From P52-10 sp041397365 (GTDB lineage Bacteria; Pseudomonadota; Alphaproteobacteria; Rhizobiales; Xanthobacteraceae): a DNA stretch of 64,000 nucleotides. Location of the stretch: NCBI GenBank assembly GCA_041397365.1, contig JAWKWT010000006.1, positions 186,001-250,000 of the forward strand. The letters run 5' to 3'. Shown here one piece after another: positions 17,064 through 26,847 of the stretch. The notes below the pieces were generated by a model, which was given only the letters and a program-made list of their open reading frames with translations, ran no database searches and was not told the DNA's origin. The position numbers were made by a program, and so were the translations under genes. Within the stretch, counting starts at the first letter, position 1. Every line of letters begins with the position of its first letter.

Positions 17064-17216
17064 TCAGCATTTCATAAGAACAGACCGTCGGGCCGGATCA
17101 GGAGCGGCCGAAATACAGGAGGAAAACGCGGCCGCCGCCGCGATCGCGCAGAAGCTTAGGATAATTATCAGCAAATTCAATGCTTTGCTGCTGTCAGGAT
17201 CGAGCTGGTCGTTCAT
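17064..17216 (-). CDS. Putative 50-residue single-span membrane protein upstream of nuoA
   Basis: Open frame of 50 codons with ATG at 17216-17214 and a GAGGGA ribosome-binding sequence four bases upstream. It begins MNDQLDPDSSKALN, has a hydrophobic helix (LLIIILSFCAIAAAAAF) at about residues 15-31, and ends with a short basic tail. It lies 219 bases upstream of nuoA on the same strand. Coding potential is judged only from start, ribosome-binding site and the membrane helix; the flanking stretches 16845-17063 and 17217-17393 show nothing else I can name. Confidence 0.4.
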   Translation of the reverse strand: MNDQLDPDSSKALNLLIIILSFCAIAAAAAFSSCISAAPDPARRSVLMKC

Positions 17217-17393
17217 TTGTCCCTCGTCGCGGCTTTACAGGGACATCGGCGGCGGGACGTTAATCCAAATTAGCGAACAGCGCTTTTGACAATTTTCGAA
17301 GCAAATCCGTGTGACACGGGCCGCGAAGCACGGCTATAGCTCCCCGCCAGGCGAGCACCATCCTCGAACAAGCCATTCGCCAAAAGCGACGAC

Positions 17394-18134
17394 ATGAAAC
17401 TCGGATTTCCGCACTCCAGACTGCTGACCAGACTAGACCGCATCGTTGCGTTCAACGATGAGGACAGCAGTCATATTTCCGGTCTGCCGATGACGGTCCG
17501 CAACTTTGCGGCAGAGAGCGAGATCGTCGCCGAGGGCGCCATCCTCAACAAATGCTGCATGGTCGTCGATGGATTCCTCTATCGACACAAATCCGGCGAC
17601 GGCGCGCAGCGCCAGATCGTATCCTTCCATGTGCCCGGCGATATTCCCGATCTGTATTCGCTGCACATCAATCCCATGGATCATTCGATCTCGACGCTCG
17701 GCTCCGCGGTGGTGGCGTTCATTCCGCATCAGCCATTTCGGGAGATGCTGGCGAAATCGCCCCGGCTGACCGATATTTTCTGGCGCGAGACGCTCGTCGA
17801 CGCCTCGCTGTTTCGCGAATGGGTCGTCAATATCGGCACGCGCGACGCCCTCGCCCGTATCGCTCACCTGATCTGCGAGCTGGAGATGCGGCTGAGGGTG
17901 GTCGGCCTTGCCCCGGACCATACGTTCTCGTTTCCGGGCTCCCAGACGCATATTGCGGACGCCTGCGGGATTTCACCGATCCACGCGAACCGGATGATTC
18001 AGGAATTGCGCTCGCGACGCCTGATCGAATGGGAAGGCAAGACCATCCGGATTCTCGATTGGAACCGGCTGGTTGAAATCGCCGATTTCGATCCCGCCTA
18101 TCTGCACCTGCGCGACCGCGCGCTGGTAAGCTGA
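17394..18134 (+). CDS. Crp/Fnr family transcriptional regulator
   Basis: 246 aa. An N-terminal cyclic-nucleotide-binding-like beta-barrel (about residues 30-140, with IVSFHVPGDIPDLYSL) is followed by a C-terminal winged helix (about 165-235; ADACGISPIHANRMIQELRSRRLIEW). It has no FNR-type N-terminal cysteine cluster, so it is not an oxygen sensor of that kind, and the residues that contact cAMP in CRP are not obvious. Similar regulators are frequent in Bradyrhizobium relatives; the ligand and targets are unknown. It is divergent from the nuo operon and shares a 178-base gap with the small gene at 17064. Confidence 0.9.
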   Translation: MKLGFPHSRLLTRLDRIVAFNDEDSSHISGLPMTVRNFAAESEIVAEGAILNKCCMVVDGFLYRHKSGDGAQRQIVSFHVPGDIPDLYSLHINPMDHSISTLGSAVVAFIPHQPFREMLAKSPRLTDIFWRETLVDASLFREWVVNIGTRDALARIAHLICELEMRLRVVGLAPDHTFSFPGSQTHIADACGISPIHANRMIQELRSRRLIEWEGKTIRILDWNRLVEIADFDPAYLHLRDRALVS

Positions 18135-18200
18135 ACGGCTTGCCTCAAACCGGCGTCCACCCCCGACCAAGTCGAGGGCAGGCATTGCGGGATCGCGCGC

Positions 18201-18533
18201 CTAACAGCCCTTGCAGATTATCCACTTCTTGGATTCGGCGCGAAACTCCTCGTAATCCTTCTCTCGCAGCAGCAGCATATATTCGCGGGAGTTTTTCGGG
18301 TACTGGGCGAGTTTGGCCTGGAAGGCGGCATCGCGATCGGCGGAGGCCGTGACGTCTGACCTTGCTCCGGCGAAAGCGGAACGCCGGACGGCGCGCTTGG
18401 ACGCCTGCGGAGCAGCGCTCAACGTCCCGTCCATGGCGTAAGGCAGGTTTTGGGGGACGGGCCCCCGCGAAGAACAGCCGGCCAGACACACAGCCAGAAC
18501 AGCGTACGCAACAAATCGCATGGCACTCATCAC
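18201..18533 (-). CDS. Small lipoprotein
   Basis: 110 aa. The N-terminus MMSAMRFVAYAVLAVCLAGCSS is a lipoprotein signal peptide with the lipobox LAGC (Cys19), so the mature protein should be acylated and held at a membrane. The mature part is polar and ends YPKNSREYMLLLREKDYEEF... with a C-terminal CKGC. No enzyme motif was recognised. Starts at 18530 or 18521 are also possible. Stand-alone gene, convergent with the Crp/Fnr gene. Confidence 0.8.
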   Translation of the reverse strand: MMSAMRFVAYAVLAVCLAGCSSRGPVPQNLPYAMDGTLSAAPQASKRAVRRSAFAGARSDVTASADRDAAFQAKLAQYPKNSREYMLLLREKDYEEFRAESKKWIICKGC

Positions 18534-18722
18534 TTACTGATGGCCGCAATGAACACAGGCAAACAGCTGTGTAAAGTTAACGTATGAGGCAGAGGAAATT
18601 GCCGCGCCAGTGTGGCGAACCGGCCAACTTCCGTGGACAAGTCGAAGCTTTTGCCGAAATCCGGCCCCCGGAACGATCGTGTGGCCCGCATGTTGTCTCC
18701 CCATATGCAAATGGAGGTACAA

Positions 18723-19081
18723 ATGGCCGTTGAACAACGAGAAACGGGAACCCTGATCGGCAGCGACAAGGTGGAAGGCACCGCCGTCTATGGCGCCGAC
18801 AGCCAGAAAATCGGCTCGATCGAGCGCGTGATGATCGACAAGGTGAGCGGCAAGGTGTCCTACGCCGTGCTCAGCTTCGGCGGCTTCTGGGAATCGGCGA
18901 CGATCACTATCCCCTGCCCTGGCAGTCGCTGAAATACGACACCCGACTCGGAGGATACGTCACTGGAATCACGGAGTCACAGCTGAAGGACGCGCCCAAA
19001 TACCAGAACGATAACAGCTGGAACTGGGCCGATACCTCGCGCACCCGTGCGGTCAACGACTACTACGGTGTCGTCATCTGA
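18723..19081 (+). CDS. PRC-barrel domain protein (one apparent frameshift)
   Basis: Short protein with a photosynthetic-reaction-centre-type barrel: MAVEQRETGTLIGSDKVEGTAVY followed by IGSIERVMIDKVSGKVSYAVLSFGGF. The frame is lost at 18887; one extra C there restores ...DDHYPLPWQSLKYD and ...GYVTGITESQLKDAP to a TGA at 19081, giving 119 aa. A GGAGGT ribosome-binding sequence lies just upstream of the ATG. Such stand-alone PRC-barrel proteins are common in rhizobia and are often stress-linked, but this one has no known partner here. Confidence 0.85.
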
Positions 19082-19316
19082 TCGCGCTTCGCGATCCCGC
19101 GGCAAAACGGCTTCGATCACCGATCGGAGCCGTTTTTCATGTGCGGCAGACGCATCCGGCAATCGTTGTGTGCGACAGGATAGACACGGATTCAGCTTGC
19201 CGTCGCTACGAAAGAGGGGCCGGGCCGCTGGTTTTTTCGGAGTCGGAATTAATCTTTGCCGGAGTCGGAAACTGGATTTGCGCCGCTACCAACCACTTGT
19301 TCGGGTTGAATTAAAT

Positions 19317-19393
<77 letters not shown>

Positions 19394-19722
19394 GCGGTGG
19401 GTCTCAACGAATGAGCACCGCGACAGCGACGGGACTTAAAGGGCCGACATCACATAGTCAAGCGCGTTGCGAATCCCCTTTGGCGGCGGCGGTTTTTGGT
19501 CTGTCGATGTAAAAATGCCCTGTTTACAGGAAAACAGCATAGGCAAGGCCCCGCCGAATCAATTAATGCCTGATTTCACGAGGGTTCTGGCGCGAATAAA
19601 TCGGGGACGATCCACATGTCCGACCCGCCTTCGCGCCAAATTCGAGACCAGGGTGCTTTTCAGGCCAGCCTTTTGCTCTGCTTGACGAGGCTCTGGATGC
19701 GCAACTTCCAGAGGAGAGCCAT
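19394..19722. other. Intergenic stretch upstream of hup
   Basis: 329 bases without a supported gene between tRNA-Asp and hup. A TTGAC-like hexamer lies at 19681-19686 and an AGGAG ribosome-binding site just before the hup ATG; no convincing -10 element was found. AT content rises around 19500-19600. Confidence 0.4.
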
Positions 19723-20031
19723 ATGGCAAAGAAGGCAGCGAAAGCAGCGACACCGGCCACCGTGACCCTGAAGCATCTCGCCGCGGCACTGGCCGAAGAG
19801 CATGAGATGTCCAAGAAGCAGACCGAAGCCGTGCTCGGCGATCTGGTCACCAAGGTCACCAAGCACCTGAAGAAGGGCGACCGCATCCGTATCGTCGGCC
19901 TCGGTATTCTCCAGGTTCGCAAGCGCGCCGCCCGCATGGGCCGCAACCCGGCCACCGGCGAGCAGATCCACATCAAGGCCAGCAAGAAGGTCGCCTTCCG
20001 CGCCGCCAAGGAGCTGAAGGAAGCGATCTGA
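19723..20031 (+). CDS. HU-family DNA-binding protein
   Basis: Nucleoid protein that bends DNA non-specifically. 102 aa. It has the HU fold with GDRIRIVGLGILQVRKRAARMGRNPATGEQI spanning the beta-arm, including the conserved RNP tip. A lysine/alanine-rich lead of about 14 residues precedes the fold. The start has a good AGGAG site. A strong terminator follows directly, so it is monocistronic. Confidence 0.93.
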   Translation: MAKKAAKAATPATVTLKHLAAALAEEHEMSKKQTEAVLGDLVTKVTKHLKKGDRIRIVGLGILQVRKRAARMGRNPATGEQIHIKASKKVAFRAAKELKEAI

Positions 20032-20056
20032 TCCGCTTTCTTTAGGTTCGGATTTC

Positions 20057-20102
20057 AACATCCCGGCCCCGCAAAACGGGGTTCCGGGATGTTGTCGTTT
20101 TT
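20057..20102 (+). terminator. Rho-independent terminator of the HU gene
   Basis: 10-bp outer stem AACATCCCGG / CCGGGATGTT, extended by CCCCG / CGGGG around a CAAAA loop, followed by GTCGTTTTT. It begins 25 bases after the hup stop. Confidence 0.9.
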
Positions 20103-20171
20103 GCGAGGATGTCGCGGCCCTGCAAGCAGGCGCGCCGCGCTCGAACCACTGATTTGTACGAGGATTTAGAC

Positions 20172-21422
20172 GTGACATCGCTCGCCATCGACCACACCGT
20201 CCTCGACCGCTTCCTGCGCTATGTCATCATCGACACGCAGTCCGATCCCGCCTCCCCCACCTGTCCCTCGACCGAAAAGCAGAAGAACCTCGGCCGCCTG
20301 CTCGCGCAGGAGCTTAAGGACATGGGCCTCGCCGACGCCCATCTCGACGCGCACGGCTATGTCTACGCAACGATCCCGGCGACCACCGACAAGCGCGTGC
20401 CCGTCATCTGCTTCTGCTCGCATATGGACACTTCGCCCGACTGCACGGGCAAGGATGTGAAGCCGCAGATCGTTCGCAATTATGCCGGCGGCGACATCGT
20501 GCTGCCGGCGGACAAAACGCAGATCATCCGTGTCAGCGAACATCCGGCGCTGAACGACCAGATCGGCAACGACATCGTCACCACCGACGGCACGACGCTG
20601 CTTGGGGCCGACAACAAGGCCGGCGTGGCCGAGATCATGGACGCTGCGAAATTCCTGATCGACAATCCGCAGATCAGGCACGGCGTCATCAAGATTCTCT
20701 TCACGCCGGACGAGGAGATCGGCCGCGGCGTCGACAAGGCCGACCTGAAGAAGCTCGGGGCCGATTTCGGCTACACGATCGACGGCGAGACCGCCGGCCA
20801 TCTGGAGGACGAGACATTCTCCGCCGACGGAGCGACGATCGATATCGAGGGCGTGAGCACCCATCCCGGCTTCGCCAAGGACAAAATGGAGCATGCGATC
20901 AAGATCGCGGCGGCGATCGTCGACCGCCTGCCGAAGGACACCTGCTCGCCGGAGACGACAGAAGGTCGCGAGGGCTTTCTGCATCCGGTCGGCATCTCCG
21001 GCACGCTGGAAAGCGCCACCATCGGCCTGATCGTGCGCGACTTCACCGAGGATGGCCTCAAGCAGAAGGAGGCGCTGCTGCAATCGATCATCGACGCCGT
21101 GATGAAGGACTATCCGCGCTCGCGCGCCAGGCTCACGGTCAAGCCGCAATACCGCAACATGAAGCAGGTGGTGGATCGCCATCCCGAGATCGTCGAGAAC
21201 GCGCTGGAGGCGATCAGCCGCGCCGGGCTGACGCCGGTCCGCTCCAGCATTCGCGGCGGCACGGACGGCTCGCGGCTGTCGTTCATGGGCCTGCCCTGCC
21301 CGAACATCTTCGCCGGCGAGCATGCGTTCCACTCGCGGCTCGAATGGGTGAGCGTGCAGGACATGCAGGCGGCGGTGCGCACCATCGTTCATCTGGCGAT
21401 GATCTTCGAGGAACGGGCTTAG
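20172..21422 (+). CDS. pepT: Peptidase T (tripeptide aminopeptidase)
   Basis: M20-family zinc aminopeptidase that removes N-terminal residues from tripeptides in the cytoplasm. 416 aa from the GTG at 20172 (GAGG eight bases upstream), close to the 408 of E. coli PepT. Metal and catalytic blocks: CSHMDTSPD near residue 80, GADNKAGVAE near residue 146, TPDEEIGRGVDK near residue 179, and RGGTDGSRLSFMGLPCPNIF near residue 360. A longer in-frame start at 20109 lacks a good ribosome-binding site. Not in an operon. Confidence 0.93.
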   Translation: MTSLAIDHTVLDRFLRYVIIDTQSDPASPTCPSTEKQKNLGRLLAQELKDMGLADAHLDAHGYVYATIPATTDKRVPVICFCSHMDTSPDCTGKDVKPQIVRNYAGGDIVLPADKTQIIRVSEHPALNDQIGNDIVTTDGTTLLGADNKAGVAEIMDAAKFLIDNPQIRHGVIKILFTPDEEIGRGVDKADLKKLGADFGYTIDGETAGHLEDETFSADGATIDIEGVSTHPGFAKDKMEHAIKIAAAIVDRLPKDTCSPETTEGREGFLHPVGISGTLESATIGLIVRDFTEDGLKQKEALLQSIIDAVMKDYPRSRARLTVKPQYRNMKQVVDRHPEIVENALEAISRAGLTPVRSSIRGGTDGSRLSFMGLPCPNIFAGEHAFHSRLEWVSVQDMQAAVRTIVHLAMIFEERA

Positions 21423-21564
21423 CTCCACCATCGGTCATCATTGATGTGCGCCACCACGAGTCCCGGTTTAAATTCGGTTAACTTCGGGTGCCTATTCGAA
21501 TGAATTAACCTGACGTCCATTCCGGTTTGCTAGCTCCGTCTGGTAACACCGCGAAGGAAGTAAA

Positions 21565-22665
21565 ATGTCCGAGCATGCGTTGGCTGGGAATTCCGGTTGG
21601 GTACCGCTCCTCGACCTACTTCGATTTCTGTCCATCCTTGGCGTATGGGCCTATCACTACGGCGTCAGCGGCCCCTACGGAATGGCTGCGGATTCCATCG
21701 CCCTGCCATGGCTCGCGCCTGTTGCGCGTTACGGATATCTGGGTGTCCCGACTTTCTTCATTATCAGCGGGTTTGTAATCGCTTATTCGGCCGCAGGGAG
21801 AACCTGGAGTCAGTTTGCTGTTGCGCGATTCTCTCGCATCTATCCGACCTTCGTTCTTTGCATGAGCCTGACCATCCTCGTGACCTTTCTCACGCGCGGA
21901 TCAAGCCTGGAGGAGACTCTCGTGCAATGGGCCGCCAACCTTTTCATAGCGGCGCCGAGGATCGGGCATGCTTACGCGGACAACGCCTATTGGTCGCTTG
22001 TTCTCGAGGTTGCGTTTTACGCTTGGGTGACCGCTCTCATCGCCGTGCGAGTTTTCCCTCAGCGCATCGATACCATCGTCCTGGTTTGGTTCTCGATTAC
22101 GTTGACAAACGAATTGACGATCGATTCGCGCTGGGTTGAACGGGTCTTTCTGACCGACTATGCTGGCTTCTTCGCGACCGGCATGATGATCCACGAAATA
22201 TATAAAGGTCGGAAGGATCTCCTGGCAAAGGCGTTGCTGGTCCTGTCCAGCGGCGTCGCGGTCTTTAACGCCATCCATAATCTCGGCTATGCGAGCCACA
22301 CCGCCGGGGCATCGCTTGGTGAGAGGCTCACAATCGCTGCGGTGTGTCTCCTATCCGTGAGCGCGATCCTGGCGGCTACGCGAGTCCAGCGCCTGCCCTG
22401 TCCGAAACTGGCGATTGCCTTGGGAGGGATCACGTATCCCTTCTATTTGCTGCACCAGCAGCTCGGCTATGACCTGCTCAAATATTTCGGCAGCGAACAT
22501 GATCTTCCCGCGGTCATGTTCATGTTTGCAATGACGCTGTTTGGGTCATGGCTCATCTGGCGCTATTTCGAGCGAAATATTCAACACCGCATCAAGCACG
22601 CGATCGGCTTCGGCACGTCGCGCATTCCTGCAATTTCTACAACGAGTCCTGGGCGATCCGGTTGA
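21565..22665 (+). CDS. Acyltransferase 3 family membrane protein
   Basis: 366 aa integral membrane acyltransferase that typically acylates surface sugars. The catalytic-type histidine lies in LRFLSILGVWAYHYG near residue 31, GVPTFFIISGFV follows near residue 60, and the arginine block RFSRIYPTF near residue 88. About ten membrane spans. Base composition is visibly more AT-rich than its neighbours, the upstream 140 bases likewise, and the gene ends 33 bases from tRNA-Val, so horizontal acquisition is likely. The substrate is unknown. Confidence 0.88.
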   Translation: MSEHALAGNSGWVPLLDLLRFLSILGVWAYHYGVSGPYGMAADSIALPWLAPVARYGYLGVPTFFIISGFVIAYSAAGRTWSQFAVARFSRIYPTFVLCMSLTILVTFLTRGSSLEETLVQWAANLFIAAPRIGHAYADNAYWSLVLEVAFYAWVTALIAVRVFPQRIDTIVLVWFSITLTNELTIDSRWVERVFLTDYAGFFATGMMIHEIYKGRKDLLAKALLVLSSGVAVFNAIHNLGYASHTAGASLGERLTIAAVCLLSVSAILAATRVQRLPCPKLAIALGGITYPFYLLHQQLGYDLLKYFGSEHDLPAVMFMFAMTLFGSWLIWRYFERNIQHRIKHAIGFGTSRIPAISTTSPGRSG

Positions 22666-22697
22666 ACATCGTCAGAGATGCAGCGCTATCGAGGGCA

Positions 22698-22774
22698 TGG
22701 TGGGCGGCTACGGATTCGAACCGCAGACCCTCTCGGTGTAAACGAGATGCTCTAACCAGCTGAGCTAGCCGCCC
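22698..22774 (-). tRNA. tRNA-Val(TAC)
   Basis: Cloverleaf on the minus strand: acceptor GGGCGGC / GCCGCCC, D arm TAGCTCAGCTGGTTAGAGC, anticodon loop TTTACAC between CTCG and CGAG giving TAC (Val), T loop GGTTCGAATCC, encoded CCA. Confidence 0.97.
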
Positions 22775-22842
22775 GACCGCGCTTCTTTACCTCTTCGTCC
22801 TGCCCGAACGCAACCCGTGCGGGGCCTCCGCCCGCGCGAACG

Positions 22843-22869
22843 AAAACGGCGTCCCACCGGGACGCCGTC
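22843..22869 (-). terminator. Rho-independent terminator of lon
   Basis: Perfect 10-bp stem ACGGCGTCCC / GGGACGCCGT with a 3-base loop; on the minus strand it is followed by TTTTCG. It lies 25 bases past the lon stop. Confidence 0.88.
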
Positions 22870-22894
22870 TTGCATTCATCGAAGAGGCTGAAGC

Positions 22895-25318
22895 TCAGTG
22901 CGCGACCAAGCCGCCAGCGGCTTCGTCACCGGCGTCCGGCTTGGCCGGAACCTTCAGGTCCTCTTCCCACTCGATCGGTTGCGGCTTGCGCACCAACGCC
23001 TTGGCGATCACCTCGTCCATGCGCGAGACCGGGATGATTTCCAGCCCGCCCTTGATGGCGTCGGAAATCTCCGTGAGGTCCTTGGCGTTGTCTTCCGGAA
23101 TGAAGACCGTCTTGATGCCGCCACGCGCGGCCGCAAGCAGCTTCTCCTTCAGACCGCCGATCGGCAGCACCCTGCCTCGCAGCGTGATCTCGCCGGTCAT
23201 GGCGACATCGTGCCGGATCGGAATGCCGGTGAGCACCGAGACGATCGCGGTGGTCATCGCGACGCCGGCCGACGGACCGTCCTTCGGCGTCGCGCCTTCC
23301 GGCACATGCACGTGGATATCGCGGCGGTCGAACAGCGGCGGCTCGATGCCGTAGGTGATCGCCCGCGAGCGGACGTAGGACGCGGCAGCCGAGATCGACT
23401 CCTTCATCACGTCGCGCAGGTTGCCCGTCACCGTCATGCGGCCCTTGCCAGGCATCATGACGCTTTCGATGGTCAGCAACTCGCCGCCCACCTCAGTCCA
23501 CGCCAGACCCGTCACGACGCCGACCTGATCGTCGGTCTCGATCGAGCCGAAGCGGTACTTCGGAACGCCGAGGAACTCCTCGAGATTCTTGTCGGTGACC
23601 TTCACCGATTTCTTCTTGGAGATCATCAGCTCCTTCACCGCCTTGCGGGCGAGCGTCGACAGCTCACGCTCAAGGCTCCGCACGCCCGCCTCGCGTGTGT
23701 AGCGGCGGATCAGCAGCAGCAGACCGGCGTCATCGATCGACCATTCCTTGGAGTCGAGGCCGTGCTTGGAGATCGCGTTCGGAATGAGATGCTTGCGGGC
23801 GATCTCGACCTTCTCGGTCTCCGTGTAACCGGCGATCCGGATGATCTCCATGCGGTCCATCAGCGGGCCGGGAATATTTAGCGTATTCGCGGTCGTGATG
23901 AACATGACGTTCGACAGATCGTAGTCCACCTCAGATAGTGGTCGTTGAACGTCGCGTTCTGCTCGGGGTCGAGCACCTCGGGCAGCGCCGACGACCGGAT
24001 CGCCGCGGAAGTCGCGCCCATCTTGTCGATCTCGTCCAGCAGGAACAGCGGGTTCGAGGTCTTCGCCGCATCGACTGGATGATCTTGCCGGGCATCGAGC
24101 CGATATAGGTGCGGCGGTGACCGCGGATTTCCGCTTCGTCCCGCACGCCGCCGAGCGACACGCGCACGAACTCACGGCCGGTCGCCTTGGCGATCGACTT
24201 GCCGAGCGAGGTCTTGCCGACGCCCGGAGGCCCGACAAGGCCTGGGATCGGACCCGTCAGCTTGTTCTGACGGCTCTGCACGGCGAGATACTCGACGATG
24301 CGGTCCTTGACCTTCTCCAGCCCGTAGTGATCCAGGTCGAGCACTTCCTGCGCGGCGTTGAGGTCCTTCTTGACCTTGGACTTCTTGCCCCACGGGATCG
24401 ACAGCCAGTCGAGATAGTTGCGCACGACGGTCGCTTCCGCCGACATCGGCGACATCTGCCGAAGCTTCTTCAGCTCGTGCTGCGCCTTCTCGCGGGCTTC
24501 CTTCAGGGAAGCTTGGTCTTGGCAGTCTTCTCTTCCAGATCGGACAGCTCGTCGCGACCTTCGTCGTCGCCGAGTTCCTTCTGGATCGCCTTCATCTGCT
24601 CGTTGAGGTAATATTCGCGTTGCGTCTTCTCCATCTGGCGCTTGACGCGCGAACGGATGCGCTTCTCGACCTGAAGGACCGAGATTTCGCTTTCCATCAG
24701 CCCGAGCACCTTCTCCATCCGCTGCGTGACGGACAGGGTTTCAAGGATGCCCTGACGGTCCGGGATCTTCACCGCAAGGTGCGAGGCCACGGTGTCGGCC
24801 AGCTTGGCGGGCTCCTTGTTCATCTGCTGAACGACGCCGACGACTTCCGCCGAAATCTTCTTGTTCAGCTTCACATAGTTCTCGAACTCCGAGACCACCG
24901 AGCGCGCCAGCGCCTCGGCCTCGATGCTCTCGCCGTCGGTGTCGGCGAGCGGCGTCGCTTCCGCCTCGTAGAACTCCGCGCGGTCGGCATATTTCTCGAC
25001 CTTGGCGCGCGAAAGCCCCTCGACCAGCACCTTGACGGTGTTGTCCGGCAGCTTCAGCAATTGCAGCACGCTAGCGAGCGTGCCGAGTTCATAGATGGAA
25101 TCCGGGCTCGGATCGTCGTCCGACGCATTCTTCTGCGTGGCGAGCATGATCAGCCCGTCATTCTTCATCACCTCCTCGAGCGCGCGGATGGATTTCTCGC
25201 GGCCCACGAAGAGCGGCACAATCATGTGCGGGAAAACAACAATGTCGCGGAGCGGCAGGACCGGATAGGTGCCGCTCTGCCCGTGGACGATGTTCGGCCG
25301 TGGTTTGGAGGCTGTCAT
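22895..25318 (-). CDS. lon: ATP-dependent protease La (several apparent frameshifts)
   Basis: AAA+ serine protease that degrades misfolded and regulatory proteins. The substrate-binding N-domain starts at ATG 25318 (MTASKPRPN, then PVLPLRDIVVFPHM). Walker A is GPPGVGKTSLGKS, and the Ser-Lys dyad is in PKDGPSAGVAM and IGGLKEKLLAA. Corrected length is about 808 aa. The frame breaks at 24509-24510 (A run one short), near 24067 (net one base short), 24013 (C short), 23995-23996 (C extra) and 23932 (C short). Each break is bridged by well-conserved sequence in the next frame, such as FLLDEIDKMG and NATFNDHYLEVDYDLSNV. I read these as sequence errors, not a pseudogene. A terminator follows. Confidence 0.9.
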
Positions 25319-25696
25319 GGCCTTCGACTTTCCTTCTTTGTGTGCCCCCTTGCTTCGCAGCCCGCCCGAACGACGCGACCGCCACAAGGTGCGGTGGATC
25401 CGGGGACCGACCTTCTCAGGCCACGCGCCCTGACTGTGACTGGGCTGCGCTCGTCGACCGGGTCTTAAATCAGCGAATCCAAAGAGCTTTTTTGTATCGC
25501 CGGAGCATTAGGTGGCTATAGGCATCAGGGGTGTCAATACCTCTCCTTGCACCGCACAAAGATTGAGCCGCCGGGTCGGCCGAAGCCCGGCGACGGCAAG
25601 CCGAAGCCGCCGCCGAGATCGGCGGAACTCGCCTTCACGACTGGAACCTTCACGGTGGCCGGCTGCCTTACCCGGTCATCGGCGGATTGTTCCGCC
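25319..25696. other. Intergenic stretch upstream of lon
   Basis: 378 bases between the lon start and the end of the TctC-type gene. It must hold the lon promoter (minus strand), but I found no clear heat-shock (sigma-32) -35/-10 pair. A short A/T tract lies near 25485-25496. No supported gene. Confidence 0.4.
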
Positions 25697-26689
25697 TCAG
25701 TTGGAGCCCAGCCCGAGAGCGCTGGTCAATTTGTGCCAGACAGGACCTTCCTCGGTCACCCACCGGTTGAACTCGGCCCGGCCGATCGAGCGTTGCTCGC
25801 CGCCGGCGATCTGGAATTTCTCCCAGGTCTCCGGGTCCTTTCCGGCCTCGACCGCCAGCTCCGAAACAGTGTCGATGACCTGCTCCGGAACGCCCTTGAC
25901 CGCGACGATCCCGGTGACGCTCATCAGCGACAGTCCGGGGTCCTTCGCGCCGAGTTCGAGGAAGGTTGGAACGCCCGGATATTTCGAAAGCCGGTTGCGC
26001 CCCTGGATCGCGAGCGCAGTGCCCTTGCCGAGATCGATGACGTTCTTTCCCACCGCGCCGCTGGCGATGCCGCCCTGCAACGAACCGGAGGCGACGTCGG
26101 CCCACATCAACCCGCTGCCGCGGTAATGCACCGCCGTGAACGGCGCCTTGAACTGCCGCTCCATGGCAGCGATTTCGACATGCGCCAACGACCCCGCACC
26201 ATAGGTGCCGATATTGGCCGGGTTCTTCTTCGCATATTCGACGAACTGATCCATCGTCTTGCAGTTGGTCGAATTGTTGACGATCAGCGGCAGGCCCGCC
26301 ACGGGCTGGGCGGCGACGGGCTCGAAATCCTTGACCGGATCGTAAGGCAGATTCTTGTGCAGGAGCTTCTGCGTCATCCACGCCGAGCCCACCATGTAGA
26401 GCAGCGTGTAGCCGTCCGCCGGGGCGTTGCGCAGTTCGGTGGCGGCGACGACGCCGTTGGCACCCGGCCGGTTGTCGGCGATGACCGGCTGGCCGAGTTT
26501 CTTGGTGAGATATTCGATGAAGATGCGGGCGACCTGATCGGTGCCGCCGCCGGCCGCATCGCCGACGATCATTCGGACCGGCTTGTCCGGACGCCAACCT
26601 TTGGCGATCGCCGGCGCCGCTATGAGCGACGCACCGGCCGCGCCCGCGCTTGCAACAAGAAAGTGTCGACGGGTGAGATGTCCCCGCAT
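25697..26689 (-). CDS. TctC/Bug-family periplasmic solute-binding protein (Tat-exported)
   Basis: 330 aa. The N-terminus MRGHLTRRHFLVASAGAAG is a twin-arginine signal, followed by the Bug-family fold: KPVRMIVGDAAGGGTDQVARI, QPVIADNRPGANGVVAA, YDPVKDFEPVA. These proteins bind carboxylates or similar ligands in the periplasm for tripartite tricarboxylate transporters or act as sensors. The start at 26689 has GGAGG eight bases upstream; an ATG at 26704 is less well placed. No TctA/TctB genes are nearby, so it is an orphan binding protein. Confidence 0.9.
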   Translation of the reverse strand: MRGHLTRRHFLVASAGAAGASLIAAPAIAKGWRPDKPVRMIVGDAAGGGTDQVARIFIEYLTKKLGQPVIADNRPGANGVVAATELRNAPADGYTLLYMVGSAWMTQKLLHKNLPYDPVKDFEPVAAQPVAGLPLIVNNSTNCKTMDQFVEYAKKNPANIGTYGAGSLAHVEIAAMERQFKAPFTAVHYRGSGLMWADVASGSLQGGIASGAVGKNVIDLGKGTALAIQGRNRLSKYPGVPTFLELGAKDPGLSLMSVTGIVAVKGVPEQVIDTVSELAVEAGKDPETWEKFQIAGGEQRSIGRAEFNRWVTEEGPVWHKLTSALGLGSN

Positions 26690-26847
26690 CTGCGTATCCT
26701 CCACATCTGTTCTTTTTTTGTGGAGGTGAGACTATCCGAAATTGATCGGCTGTAAACGCGGATCAGGTGCCGGCGGCATTCGACACAACCCGGACGTGCC
26801 GCCCGCAGGAACGGCAAGTCCGGTGATTATTGTGACGCAACCCGCGA

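Noticed and set aside
16968..17159. Plus-strand open frame of 63 codons upstream of the Crp/Fnr gene
   Set aside because: Low-complexity Arg/Gly/Ala composition without a ribosome-binding site; it is antisense to the better-supported small membrane gene at 17064-17216.
17270..17455. Minus-strand open frame of about 60 codons overlapping the start of the Crp/Fnr gene
   Set aside because: It lacks a ribosome-binding site and is antisense to a clear regulator start.
21423..22774. Intact genomic island at tRNA-Val
   Set aside because: No integrase, no repeated tRNA 3' end and only one gene; kept only as a possible remnant.
25319..25510. Heat-shock (sigma-32) promoter for lon
   Set aside because: No CTTGAA-like -35 with a CCCCAT-like -10 at proper spacing was seen on the minus strand.
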